From: Bimastos eiseni
Taxonomy: Eukaryota; Annelida; Clitellata; Crassiclitellata; Lumbricidae
NCBI GenBank assembly: GCA_959347315.1
Contig: OY365811.1
Coordinates: 34,451,910 to 34,515,909, forward strand
Length of the DNA stretch: 64,000 nucleotides
Direction: 5' to 3'
Positions 36,901-50,101 of the stretch are shown one piece after another. Numbering within the stretch: the stretch's first letter is position 1; every line of letters begins with the position of its first letter. The translations under genes and the position numbers were made by a program. Under the pieces are notes generated by a model. It worked only from the letters and a program-made list of their open reading frames with translations, was not told where the DNA came from and ran no database searches.

Positions 36901-39070
36901 GCTATTCTATTGGAAGAAGTGAAGATATCTATGCAGAATTTTGATGCCAATAGGTCCACACAGATGCTTGATAAATATAATTTGGTTTGGAGCATGTCAA
37001 GTTTCTGGATAAAGTCGATGAACCCGGGTTCATCGTTATTTTCCCAAATAATGCAACCTTGATTTTTGCTATTGTATTGGAAGAAGTGAAGATATCTATG
37101 CAGAATTTTGATGCCAATAGGTCCACACAGATGCTTGATAAATATTATTTGGTTTGGAGCATGTCAAGTTTCTGGATAAAGTCGATGAACCCGGGTTCCT
37201 CGTTATTTTCCCAAATAATGAAACCTTGATTTTTGCTATTGTATTGGAAGAAGTGAAGATATCTATGCAGAATTTTGATGCCAATAGGTCCACACAGATG
37301 CTTGATAAATATTATTTGGTTTGGAGCATGTCAAGTTTCTGGATAAAGTCGATGAACCCGGGTTCATCGTTATTTTCCCAAATAATGCAACCTTGATTTT
37401 TGCTATTGTATTGGAAGAAGTGAAGATATCTATGCAGAATTTTGATGGCAGTAGGTCCTCACAGATCCTTGATAAATATTATTTGGTTTGGAGCCTGTCA
37501 AGTTTCTGGATATAGTCGGTGAACCCGGGTTCATCGTTATTTTCCCAAATAATGCAACCTTGATTTTTGCTATTGTATTGGAAGAAGTGAAGATATCTAT
37601 GCAGAATTTTGATGGCAGTAGGTCCTCACAGATGCTTGATAAATATTATTTGGTTTGGAGCATGTCAAGTTTCTGGATAAAAAGTCAGTGAACCCGGGTT
37701 CATCGTTAATTTCCCAAATAATGCAACCTTGATTTTTGCTATTGTATTGGAAGAAGTGAAGATATCTATGCAGAATTTTGATGCCAATAGGTCCACACAG
37801 ATGCTTGATAAATATTATTTGGTTTGGAGCATGTGAAGTTTTTAGATAAAAAGTCAGTGAACCCGGGTTCATCGTTAATTGCCCAAATAATGCAACCTTG
37901 ATTTTTGCTATTCTATTGGAAGAAGTGAAGATATCTATGCAGAATTTTGATGCCAATAGGTCCGCACAGATGCTTGATAAATATTATTTGGTTTGGAGTA
38001 TGTCAAGTTTTTGGATAAAAAGTCAGTGAACCCGGGTTCATCGTTATTTTCCCAAATAATGCAACCTTGATTTTTGGTATTGTATTCTAAGAAGTGAAGA
38101 TATCTATGCAGAATTTTGATGCCAATAGGTCCACACAGATGCTTGATAAATATTATTTGGTTTGGAGCATGTCAAGTTTCTGGATAAAGTCGATGAACCC
38201 GGGTTCATCGTTATTTTCCCAAATAATGAAACCTTGATTTTTGCTATTGTATTGGAAGAAGTGAAGATATCTATACAGAATTTTGATGCCAATAGGTCCA
38301 CACAGATCCTTGATAAATATTATTTGGTTTGGAGCATGTCAAGTTTTTGGATAAAAACTCAATGAACCCGGGTTCATCGTTATTTTCCCAAATAATGCAA
38401 CCTTGATTTTTGCTATTCTATTGGAAGAAGTGAAGATATCTATGCAGAATTTTGATGGCAGTAGGTCCTCACAGATGCTTGATAAATATTATTTGGTTTG
38501 GAGCATGTCAAGTTTCTGGATAAAGTAGGTGAACCCGGGTTCATCGTTATTTTCCCAAATAATGCAACTTTGATTTTTGCTATTGTATTGGAAGAAGTGA
38601 AGATATCTATGCAGAATTTTGATGGCAGTAAGTCCACACAGATGCTTGATAAATATTATTTGGTTTGGAGCATGTCAAGTTTCTGGATAAAGTCGATGAA
38701 CCCGGGTTCATCGTTATTTTCCCAAATAATGAAACCTTGATTTTTGCTATTGTATTGGAAGAAGTGAAGATATCTATGCAGAATTTTGATGCCAATAGGT
38801 CCACACAGATGCTTGATAAATATAATTTGGTTTGGAGCATGTCAAGTTTCTGGATAAAGTCGGTGAACCCGGGTTCATCGTTATTTTCCCAAATTATGCA
38901 ACCTTGATTTTTGCTATTGTATTGGAAGAAGTGAAGATATCTATGCAGAATTTTGATGGCAGTAGGTCCTCACAGATGCTTGATAAATATTATTTGGTTT
39001 GGAGCATGTCAAGTTTCTGGATAAAGTCGGTGAACCCGGGTTCATCGTTATTTTCCCAAATAATGCAACT
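30990..39070 (+). repeat. Segmental duplication, copy A (~8.1 kb)
   Basis: Matches 40,378-48,797 in three stretches: 30,990-34,860 (offset 9,388), about 35,420-35,704 (offset 8,718), and 35,752-39,070 (offset 9,728, then 9,726). Rare shared markers are CGTTAGTTTCCC with AAGTTATCTATGC (about 30,999-31,064), CCCGAGTTC at 31,826, TTCCCGAATAATG at about 33,517, GAGTTTGTC at 33,633, GATATCCATGC near 35,914 and GGGTTCCTCG near 37,195. It contains its own 4-monomer tandem (34,378-34,850 repeated at 35,048-35,520, offset 670). No gene is present. Confidence 0.9.
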
Positions 39071-40377
39071 TTGATTTTTGCTATTGTATTGGAAGAAGTG
39101 AAGATATCTATGCAGAATTTTGATGGCAGTAGGTCGTCACAGATCCTTGATAAATATTATTTGGTTTGGAGCATGTCAAGTTTCTGGATAAAGTCGGTGA
39201 ACCCGGGTTCATCGTTATTTTCCCAAATAATGCAACCTTGATTTTTGCTATTGTATTGGAAGAAGTGAAGATATCTATGCAGAATTTTGATGGCAGTAGG
39301 TCGTCACAGATCCTTGATAAATATTATTTGGTTTGGAGCATGTCAAGTTTCTGGATAAAGTCGGTGAACCCGGGTTCATCGTTATTTTCCCAAATAATGC
39401 AACCTTGATTTTTGCTATTGTATTGGAAGAAGTGAAGATATCTATGCAGAATTTTGATGCCAATAGGTCCACACAGATGCTTGATAAATATTATTTGGTT
39501 TTGAGCATGTGAAGTTTTTGGATAAAAAGTCAGTGAACCCGGGTTCATCGTTAATTTCCCAAATAATGCCACCTTGATTTTTGCTATTCTATTGGAAGAA
39601 GTGAAGATATCTATGCATAAATTTGATGGCAGTAGGTCCCCACAGATGCTTGATAAATATTATTTGGTTTTGAGCATGTCAAGTTTCTGGATAAAGTCGG
39701 TGAACCCGGGTTCATTGTTATTTTCCCAAATAATGAAACCTTGATTTTTGCTATTGTATTGGACGAAGTGAAGATATCTATGCAGAATTTTGATGCCAAT
39801 AGGTCCTCACAGATGCTTGATAAATATTATTTGGTTTTGAGCCTGTGAAGTTTTTAGATAAAAAGTCAGTGAACCCGGGTTCATCGTTAATTTTTCAAAT
39901 AATGCAACCTTGATTTTTGCTATTGTATTGGAAGAAGTGAAGATATCTATGCAGAATTTTGATGGCAATAGGTCCTCACAGATCCTTGATAAATATTATT
40001 TGGTTTGGAGCATGTCAAGTTTCTGGATAAAGTCGGTGAACCCGGGTTCATCGTTATTTACCCAAATAATGCAACCTTGATTTTTGCTATTCTATTGGAA
40101 GAAGTGAAGATATCTATGCAGAATTTTGATGGCAGTAGGTCGTCACAGATCCTTGATAAATATAATTTGGTTTGGAGCATGTCAAGTTTCTGGATAAAGT
40201 CGGTGAACCCGGGTTCATCGTTATTTTCCCAAATAATGCAACCTTGATTTTTGCTATTGTATTGGAAGAAGTGAAGATATCTATGCAGAATTTTGATGGC
40301 AGTAGGCCCTCACAGATCCTTGATAAATATTATTTGGTTTGGAGCATGTCAAGTTTCTGGATAAAGTCGGTGAACCC
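39071..40377 (+). repeat. Variant module copy between the duplicates
   Basis: In register with 53,490-54,796 (offset 14,419) and with 19,500-20,700 (offset 19,632). It carries GCATAAATTT at 39,615 followed by GGACGAAG, AATTTTTC, GATGGCAATAGG, GTCGTCACAG and AGGCCCTCAC. It ends abruptly at the start of copy B, where CGTTAGTTTCCC appears. Confidence 0.85.
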
Positions 40378-43300
40378 GGGTTCATCGTTAGTTTCCCAAA
40401 TAATGCCACCTTGATTTTTGCTATTCTATTGGAAGAAGTGAAGTTATCTATGCATAAATTTGATGGCAGTAGGTCCCCACAGATGCTTGATAAATATTAT
40501 TTGGTTTTGAGCATGTCAAGTTTCTGGATAAAGTCGGTGAACCCGGGTTCATTGTTATTTTCCCAAATAATGAAACCTTGATTTTTGCTATTGTATTGGA
40601 CGAAGTGAAGATATCTATGCAGAATTTTGATGCCAATAGGTCCTCACAGATGCTTGATAAATATTATTTGGTTTTGAGCATGTGAAGTTTTTAGATAAAA
40701 AGTCAGTGAACCCGGGTTCATCGTTAATTTTTCAAATAATGCAACCTTGATTTTTGCTATTGTATTGGAAGAAGTGAAGATATCTATGCAGAATTTTGAT
40801 GGCAATAGGTCCTCACAGATCCTTGATAAATATTATTTGGTTTGGAGCATGTCAAGTTTGTGGATAAAGTCGGTGAACCCGGGTTCATCGTTATTTACCC
40901 AAATAATGCAACCTTGATTTTTGCTATTCTATTGGAAGAAGTGAAGATATCTATGCAGAATTTTGATGGCAATAGGTCCTCACAGATCCTTGATAAATAT
41001 TATTTGGTTTGGAGCATGTCAAGTTTCTGGATAAAGTCGGTGAACCCGGGTTCATCGTTATTTACCCAAATAATGCAACCTTGATTTTTGCTATTCTATT
41101 GGAAGAAGTGAAGATATCTATGCAGAATTTTGATGGCAGTAGGTCGTCACAGATCCTTGATAAATATTATTTGGTTTGGAGCATGTCAAGTTTCTGGATA
41201 AAGTCGGTGAACCCGAGTTCATCGTTATTTTCCCAAATAATGCAACCTTGATTTTTGCTATTGTATTGGAAGAAGTGAAGATATCTATGCAGAATTTTGA
41301 TGGCAGTAGGTCGTCACAGATCCTTGATAAATATTATTTGGTTTGGAGCATGTCAAGTTTCTGGATAAAGTCGGTGAACCCGGGTTCATCGTTATTTACC
41401 CAAATAATGCAACCTTGATTTTTGCTATTGTATTGGAAGAAGTGAAGATATCTATGCAGAATTTTGATGGCAGTAGGTCGTCACAGATCCTTGATAAATA
41501 TTATTTGGTTTGGAGCATGTCAAGTTTCTGGATAAAGTCGGTGAACCCGGGTTCATCGTTATTTTCCCAAATAATGCAACCTTGATTTTTGCTATTGTAT
41601 TGGAAGAAGTGAAGATATCTATGCAGAATTTTGATGGCAGTAGGTCCTCACAGATGCTTGGTAAATATTATTTGGTTTGGAGCATGTCAAGTTTCTGGGT
41701 AAAGTCGGTGAACCCGGGTTCATCGTTATTTTCCCAAATAATGAAACCTTGATTTTTGCTATTGTATTGGAAGAAGTGAAGATATCTATGCAGAATTTTG
41801 ATGCCAATAGGTCGTCACAGATCCTTGATAAATATTATTTGGTTTGGAGCATGTCAAGTTTTTGGATAAAAACTCAATGAACCCGGGTTCATCGTTATTT
41901 TCCCAAATAATGCAACCTTGATTTTTGGTATTGTATTCTAAGAAGTGAAGATATCTATGCAGAATTTTGATGCCAATAGGTCCACACAGATGCTTGATAA
42001 ATATTATTTGGTTTGGAGCATGTCAAGTTTCTGGATAAAGTCGATGAACCCGGGTTCATCGTTAATTTCCCAAATAATGCAACCTTGATTTTTGCTATTG
42101 TATTGGAAGAAGTGAAGATATCTATACAGAATTTTGATGCCAATAGGTCCACACAGATCCTTGATAAATATTATTTGGTTTGGAGCATGTCAAGTTTTTG
42201 GATAAAAACTCAATGAACCCGGGTTCATCGTTATTTTCCCAAATAATGCAACCTTGATTTTTGCTATTCTATTGGAAGAAGTGAAGATATCTATGCAGAA
42301 TTTTGATGGCAGTAGGTCCTCACAGATCCTTAATAAATTTTATTTGGTTTTGAGCATGTCAAGTTTCTGGATAAAGTCGGTGAACCCGGGTTCATCGTTA
42401 TTTTCCCAAATAATGAAACCTTGATTTTTGCTATTGTATTGGAAGAAGTGAAGATATCTATGCAGAATTTTGATGGCAGTAGGTCCACACAGATGCTTGA
42501 TAAATATAATTTGGTTTGGAGCATGTCAAGTTTCTGGATAAAGTCGGTGAACCCGGGTTCATTGTTATTTTCCCAAATGATGCAACCTTGATTTTTGCTA
42601 TTGTATTGGAAGAAGTGAAGATATCTATGCAGAATTTTGATGGCAGTAGGTCCTCACAGATGCTTGATAAATATAATTTGGTTTGGAGCATGTCAAGTTT
42701 CTGGATAAAGTCGGTGAACCCGGGTTCATCGTTATTTTCCCAAATTATGCAACCTTGATTTTTGCTATTGTATTGGAAGAAGTGAAGATATCTATGCAGA
42801 ATTTTGATGGCAGTAGGTCCTCACAGATGCTTGATAAATATTATTTGGTTTGGAGCATGTCAAGTTTCTGGATAAAGTCGGTGAACCCGGGTTCATCGTT
42901 ATTTTCCCGAATAATGCAACTTTGATTTTTGCTATTGTATTGGAAGAAGTGAAGATATCTATGCAGAATTTTGATGCCAATAGGTCCTCACAGATGCTTG
43001 ATAAATATTATTTGGTTTGGAGTTTGTCAAGTTTCTGGATAAAGTCGGTGAACCCGGGTTCATCGTTATTTACCCAAATAATGCAACCTTGATTTTTGCT
43101 ATTGTATTGGAAGAAGTGAAGATATCTATGCAGAATTTTGATGGCAGTAGGTCCTCACAGATGCTTGATAAATATTATTTGGTTTGGAGCATGTCAAGTT
43201 TTTGGATAAAAAGTCAGTGAACCCGGGTTCATCGTTAATTTCCCAAATAATGCAACCTTGATTTTTGCTATTGTATTGGAAGAAGTGAAGATATCTATGC

Positions 43301-46300
43301 AGAATTTTGATGCCAATAGGTCCTCACAGATGCTTGATAAATATTATTTGGTTTGGAGCATGTGAAGTTTTTAGATAAAAAGTCAGTGAACCCGGGTTCA
43401 TCGTTAATTGCCCAAATAATGCAACCTTGATTTTTGCTATTCTATTGGAAGAAGTGAAGATATCTATGCAGAATTTTGATGCCAATAGGTCCGCACAGAT
43501 GCTTGATAAATATTATTTGGTTTGGAGCATGTCAAGTTTCTGGATAAAGTCGATGAACCCGGGTTCATCGTTATTTTCCCAAATAATGCAACCTTGATTT
43601 TTGCTATTGTATTGGAAGAAGTGAAGATATCTATGCAGAATTTTGATGCCAATAGGTCCACACAGATGCTTGATAAATATAATTTGGTTTTGAGCATGTG
43701 AAGTTTTTAGATAAAAAGTCAGTGAACCCGGGTTCATCGTTATTTTCCCAAATAATGAAACCTTGATTTTTGCTATTGTATTGGAAGAAGTGAAGATATC
43801 TATACAGAATTTTGATGCCAATAGGTCCACACAGATCCTTGATAAATATTATTTGGTTTGGAGCATGTCAAGTTTTTGGATAAAAACTCAATGAACCCGG
43901 GTTCATCGTTATTTTCCCAAATAATGCAACCTTGATTTTTGCTATTCTATTGGAAGAAGTGAAGATATCTATGCAGAATTTTGATGGCAGTAGGTCCTCA
44001 CAGATCCTTAATAAATTTTATTTGGTTTTGAGCATGTCAAGTTTCTGGATAAAGTCGGTGAACCCGGGTTCATCGTTATTTTCCCAAATAATGAAACCTT
44101 GATTTTTGCTATTGTATTGGAAGAAGTGAAGATATCTATGCAGAATTTTGATGGCAGTAGGTCCACACAGATGCTTGATAAATATAATTTGGTTTGGAGC
44201 ATGTCAAGTTTCTGGATAAAGTCGGTGAACCCGGGTTCATCGTTATTTTCCCAAATGATGCAACCTTGATTTTTGCTATTGTATTGGAAGAAGTGAAGAT
44301 ATCTATGCAGAATTTTGATGGCAGTAGGTCCTCACAGATGCTTGATAAATATAATTTGGTTTGGAGCATGTCAAGTTTCTGGATAAAGTCGGTGAACCCG
44401 GGTTCATCGTTATTTTCCCAAATAATGCCACCTTGATTTTTGCTATTGTATTGGAAGAAGTGAAGATATCTATGCAGAATTTTGATGGCAGTAGGTCCTC
44501 ACAGATGCTTGATAAATATTATTTGGTTTGGAGCATGTCAAGTTTTTGGATAAAAAGTCAGTGAACCCGGGTTCATCGTTAATTTCCCAAATAATGCAAC
44601 CTTGATTTTTGCTATTGTATTGGAAGAAGTGAAGATATCTATGCAGAATTTTGATGCCAATAGGTCCTCACAGATGCTTGATAAATATTATTTGGTTTGG
44701 AGCATGTGAAGTTTTTAGATAAAAAGTCAGTGAACCCGGGTTCATCGTTAATTGCCCAAATAATGCAACCTTGATTTTTGCTATTGTATTGGAAGAAGTG
44801 AAGATATCTATGCAGAATTTTGATGGCAGTAGGTCCTCACAGATCCTTGATAAATATTATTTGGTTTGGAGCATGTCAAGTTTCTGGATAAAGTCGATGA
44901 ACCCGGGTTCATCGTTATTTTCCCAAATAATGCAACCTTGATTTTTGCTATTGTATTGGAAGAAGTGAAGATATCTATGCAGAATTTTGATGCCAATAGG
45001 TCCACACAGATGCTTGATAAATATAATTTGGTTTTGAGCATGTGAAGTTTTTAGATAAAAAGTCAGTGAACCCGGGTTCATCGTTATTTTCCCAAATAAT
45101 GAAACCTTGATTTTTGCTATTGTATTGGAAGAAGTGAAGATATCTATACAGAATTTTGATGCCAATAGGTCCACACAGATCCTTGATAAATATTATTTGG
45201 TTTGGAGCATGTCAAGTTTTTGGATAAAAACTCAATGAACCCGGGTTCATCGTTATTTTCCCAAATAATGCAACCTTGATTTTTGCTATTCTATTGGAAG
45301 AAGTGAAGATATCTATGCAGAATTTTGATGGCAGTAGGTCCTCACAGATCCTTAATAAATTTTATTTGGTTTTGAGCATGTCAAGTTTCTGGATAAAGTC
45401 GGTGAACCCGGGTTCATCGTTATTTTCCCAAATAATGAAACCTTGATTTTTGCTATTGTATTGGAAGAAGTGAAGATATCTATGCAGAATTTTGATGGCA
45501 GTAGGTCCTCACAGATGCTTGATAAATATTATTTGGTTTGGAGCATGTCAAGTTTCTGGATAAAGTCGGTGAACCCGGGTTCATCGTTATTTTCCCAAAT
45601 AATGCAACTTTGATTTTTGCTATTGTATTGGAAGAAGTGAAGATATCCATGCAGAATTTTGATGCCAATAGGTCCTCACAGATGCTTGATAAATATTATT
45701 TGGTTTGGAGTATGTCAAGTTTCTGGATAAAGTCGGTGAACCCGGGTTCATCGTTTTTTACCCAAATAATGCAACCTTGATTTTTGCTATTGTATTGGAA
45801 GAAGTGAAGATATCTATGCAGAATTTTGATGGCAGTAGGTCCTCACAGATGCTTGATAAATATTATTTGGTTTGGAGCATGTCAAGTTTTTGGATAAAAA
45901 GTCAGTGAACCCGGGTTCATCGTTAATTTCCCAAATAATGCAACCTTGATTTTTGCTATTGTATTGGAAGAAGTGAAGATATCTATGCAGAATTTTGATG
46001 CCAATAGGTCCTCACAGATGCTTGATAAATATTATTTGGTTTGGAGCATGTGAAGTTTTTAGATAAAAAGTCAGTGAACCCGGGTTCATCGTTAATTGCC
46101 CAAATAATGCAACCTTGATTTTTGCTATTCTATTGGAAGAAGTGAAGATATCTATGCAGAATTTTGATGCCAATAGGTCCGCACAGATGCTTGATAAATA
46201 TAATTTGGTTTGGAGCATGTCAAGTTTCTGGATAAAGTCGATGAACCCGGGTTCATCGTTATTTTCCCAAATAATGCAACCTTGATTTTTGCTATTGTAT

Positions 46301-48797
46301 TGGAAGAAGTGAAGATATCTATGCAGAATTTTGATGCCAATAGGTCCACACAGATGCTTGATAAATATAATTTGGTTTGGAGCATGTGAAGTTTTTAGAT
46401 AAAAAGTCAGTGAACCCGGGTTCATCGTTATTTTCCCAAATAATGCAACCTTGATTTTTGCTATTGTATTGGAAGAAGTGAAGATATCTATGCAGAATTT
46501 TGATGCCAATAGGTCCACACAGATGCTTGATAAATATTATTTGGTTTGGAGTATGTCAAGTTTTTGGATAAAAAGTCAGTGAACCCGGGTTCATCGTTAT
46601 TTTCCCAAATAATGCAACCTTGATTTTTGCTATTCTATTGGAAGAAGTGAAGATATCTATGCAGAATTTTGATGCCAATAGGTCCACACAGATGCTTGAT
46701 AAATTTAATTTGGTTTGGAGCATGTCAAGTTTCTGGATAAAGTCGATGAACCCGGGTTCATCGTTATTTTCCCAAATAATGCAACCTTGATTTTTGCTAT
46801 TGTATTGGAAGAAGTGAAGATATCTATGCAGAATTTTGATGCCAATAGGTCCACACAGATGCTTGATAAATATTATTTGGTTTGGAGCATGTCAAGTTTC
46901 TGGATAAAGTCGATGAACCCGGGTTCCTCGTTATTTTCCCAAATAATGAAACCTTGATTTTTGCTATTGTATTGGAAGAAGTGAAGATATCTATGCAGAA
47001 TTTTGATGCCAATAGGTCCACACAGATGCTTGATAAATATTATTTGGTTTGGAGCATGTCAAGTTTCTGGATAAAGTCGATGAACCCGGGTTCATCGTTA
47101 TTTTCCCAAATAATGCAACCTTGATTTTTGCTATTGTATTGGAAGAAGTGAAGATATCTATGCAGAATTTTGATGGCAGTAGGTCCTCACAGATCCTTGA
47201 TAAATATTATTTGGTTTGGAGCCTGTCAAGTTTCTGGATATAGTCGGTGAACCCGGGTTCATCGTTATTTTCCCAAATAATGCAACCTTGATTTTTGCTA
47301 TTGTATTGGAAGAAGTGAAGATATCTATGCAGAATTTTGATGGCAGTAGGTCCTCACAGATGCTTGATAAATATTATTTGGTTTGGAGCATGTCAAGTTT
47401 CTGGATAAAAAGTCAGTGAACCCGGGTTCATCGTTAATTTCCCAAATAATGCAACCTTGATTTTTGCTATTGTATTGGAAGAAGTGAAGATATCTATGCA
47501 GAATTTTGATGCCAATAGGTCCACACAGATGCTTGATAAATATTATTTGGTTTGGAGCATGTCAAGTTTCTGGATAAAGTCGATGAACCCGGGTTCATCG
47601 TTAATTTCCCAAATAATGCAACCTTGATTTTTGCTATTGTATTGGAAGAAGTGAAGATATCTATGCAGAATTTTGATGCCAATAGGTCCACACAGATGCT
47701 TGATAAATATTATTTGGTTTGGAGTATGTCAAGTTTTTGGATAAAAAGTCAGTGAACCCGGGTTCATCGTTATTTTCCCAAATAATGCAACCTTGATTTT
47801 TGGTATTGTATTCTAAGAAGTGAAGATATCTATGCAGAATTTTGATGCCAATAGGTCCACACAGATGCTTGATAAATATTATTTGGTTTGGAGCATGTCA
47901 AGTTTCTGGATAAAGTCGATGAACCCGGGTTCATCGTTATTTTCCCAAATAATGAAACCTTGATTTTTGCTATTGTATTGGAAGAAGTGAAGATATCTAT
48001 ACAGAATTTTGATGCCAATAGGTCCACACAGATCCTTGATAAATATTATTTGGTTTGGAGCATGTCAAGTTTTTGGATAAAAACTCAATGAACCCGGGTT
48101 CATCGTTATTTTCCCAAATAATGCAACCTTGATTTTTGCTATTCTATTGGAAGAAGTGAAGATATCTATGCAGAATTTTGATGGCAGTAGGTCCTCACAG
48201 ATGCTTGATAAATATTATTTGGTTTGGAGCATGTCAAGTTTCTGGATAAAGTAGGTGAACCCGGGTTCATCGTTATTTTCCCAAATAATGCAACTTTGAT
48301 TTTTGCTATTGTATTGGAAGAAGTGAAGATATCTATGCAGAATTTTGATGGCAGTAAGTCCACACAGATGCTTGATAAATATTATTTGGTTTGGAGCATG
48401 TCAAGTTTCTGGATAAAGTCGATGAACCCGGGTTCATCGTTATTTTCCCAAATAATGAAACCTTGATTTTTGCTATTGTATTGGAAGAAGTGAAGATATC
48501 TATGCAGAATTTTGATGCCAATAGGTCCACACAGATGCTTGATAAATATAATTTGGTTTGGAGCATGTCAAGTTTCTGGATAAAGTCGGTGAACCCGGGT
48601 TCATCGTTATTTTCCCAAATTATGCAACCTTGATTTTTGCTATTGTATTGGAAGAAGTGAAGATATCTATGCAGAATTTTGATGGCAGTAGGTCCTCACA
48701 GATGCTTGATAAATATTATTTGGTTTGGAGCATGTCAAGTTTCTGGATAAAGTCGGTGAACCCGGGTTCATCGTTATTTTCCCAAATAATGCAACTT
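40378..48797 (+). repeat. Segmental duplication, copy B (~8.4 kb)
   Basis: Partner of 30,990-39,070 with the same rare markers: CGTTAGTTTCCC/AAGTTATCTATGC at about 40,387-40,452, CCCGAGTTC at about 41,214, TTCCCGAATAATG at about 42,905, GAGTTTGTC at 43,021, GATATCCATGC near 45,642 and GGGTTCCTCG near 46,923. It is longer because it holds an internal 8-monomer duplication: about 43,090-44,160 is repeated at 44,434-45,505 (offset 1,344). Confidence 0.9.
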
Positions 48798-49249
48798 TGA
48801 TTTTTGCTATTGTATTGGAAGAAGTGAAGATATCTATGCAGAATTTTGATGCCAATAGGTCCTCACAGATGCTTGATAAATATTATTTGGTTTGGAGTAT
48901 GTCAAGTTTCTGGATAAAGTTGGTGAACCCGGGTTCATCGTTATTTACCCAAATAATGCAACCTTGATTTTTGCTATTGTATTGGAAGAAGTGAAGATAT
49001 CTATGCAGAATTTTGATGGCAGTAGGTCCTCACAGATGCTTGATAAATATTATTTGGTTTGGAGCATGTCAAGTTTTTGGATAAAAAGTCAGTGAACCCT
49101 GGTTCATCGTTAATTTCCCAAATAATGCAACCTTGATTTTTGCTATTGTATTGGAAGAAGTGAAGATATCTATGCAGAATTTTGATGGCAGTAGGTCCTC
49201 ACAGATCCTTGATAAATATTATTTGGTTTGGAGCATGTCAAGTTTCTGG
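48413..49249 (+). repeat. 5-monomer block, copy 1 (837 bp)
   Basis: Marked by a TATAATTTGG monomer, AAATTATGC, CAACTTTGATT, GAGTATG with AAAGTTGGTG, and the palindrome variant ACCCTGGTTC near 49,098. Repeated directly at +837 with all of these markers. Confidence 0.88.
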
Positions 49250-50086
49250 ATAAAGTCGATGAACCCGGGTTCATCGTTATTTTCCCAAATAATGAAACCT
49301 TGATTTTTGCTATTGTATTGGAAGAAGTGAAGATATCTATGCAGAATTTTGATGCCAATAGGTCCACACAGATGCTTGATAAATATAATTTGGTTTGGAG
49401 CATGTCAAGTTTCTGGATAAAGTCGGTGAACCCGGGTTCATCGTTATTTTCCCAAATTATGCAACCTTGATTTTTGCTATTGTATTGGAAGAAGTGAAGA
49501 TATCTATGCAGAATTTTGATGGCAGTAGGTCCTCACAGATGCTTGATAAATATTATTTGGTTTGGAGCATGTCAAGTTTCTGGATAAAGTCGGTGAACCC
49601 GGGTTCATCGTTATTTTCCCAAATAATGCAACTTTGATTTTTGCTATTGTATTGGAAGAAGTGAAGATATCTATGCAGAATTTTGATGCCAATAGGTCCT
49701 CACAGATGCTTGATAAATATTATTTGGTTTGGAGTATGTCAAGTTTCTGGATAAAGTTGGTGAACCCGGGTTCATCGTTATTTACCCAAATAATGCAACC
49801 TTGATTTTTGCTATTGTATTGGAAGAAGTGAAGATATCTATGCAGAATTTTGATGGCAGTAGGTCCTCACAGATGCTTGATAAATATTATTTGGTTTGGA
49901 GCATGTCAAGTTTTTGGATAAAAAGTCAGTGAACCCTGGTTCATCGTTAATTTCCCAAATAATGCAACCTTGATTTTTGCTATTGTATTGGAAGAAGTGA
50001 AGATATCTATGCAGAATTTTGATGGCAGTAGGTCCTCACAGATCCTTGATAAATATTATTTGGTTTGGAGCATGTCAAGTTTCTGG
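49250..50086 (+). repeat. 5-monomer block, copy 2 (837 bp)
   Basis: Tandem copy of 48,413-49,249, including ACCCTGGTTC near 49,935 and AAAGTTGGTG near 49,755. It ends at a 166-bp TCTGGAAAAGTC monomer (about 50,083), which accounts for 4,190 being 5x837 plus an odd remainder rather than a whole number of 167-bp units. Confidence 0.85.
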
Positions 50087-50101
50087 AAAAGTCGGTGAAC
50101 C

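Larger units (their letters stand above)
45912..50101 (+). repeat. 25-monomer block, copy 1 (4,190 bp)
   Basis: Repeated from 50,102 at an offset of 4,190 bp, with identical order of variants including AAATTTAATTTGG near 46,702, GGGTTCCTCG near 46,923, GAGCCTGTC/GGATATAG near 47,219, AAGTAGGTG near 48,250, GCAGTAAGTCC near 48,353 and AAGTTGGTG near 48,918. Its left part overlaps copy B of the large duplication. Its right end holds an 837-bp tandem absent from copy 2. Confidence 0.9.

Noticed and set aside
46012..46518. 168-codon open frame on the - strand (again at 50,202-50,708)
   Set aside because: It begins with GTG and is long only because 167 + 169 = 336 is a multiple of three, so neighbouring monomers stay in frame. 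It has no domain and is simply the satellite translated.
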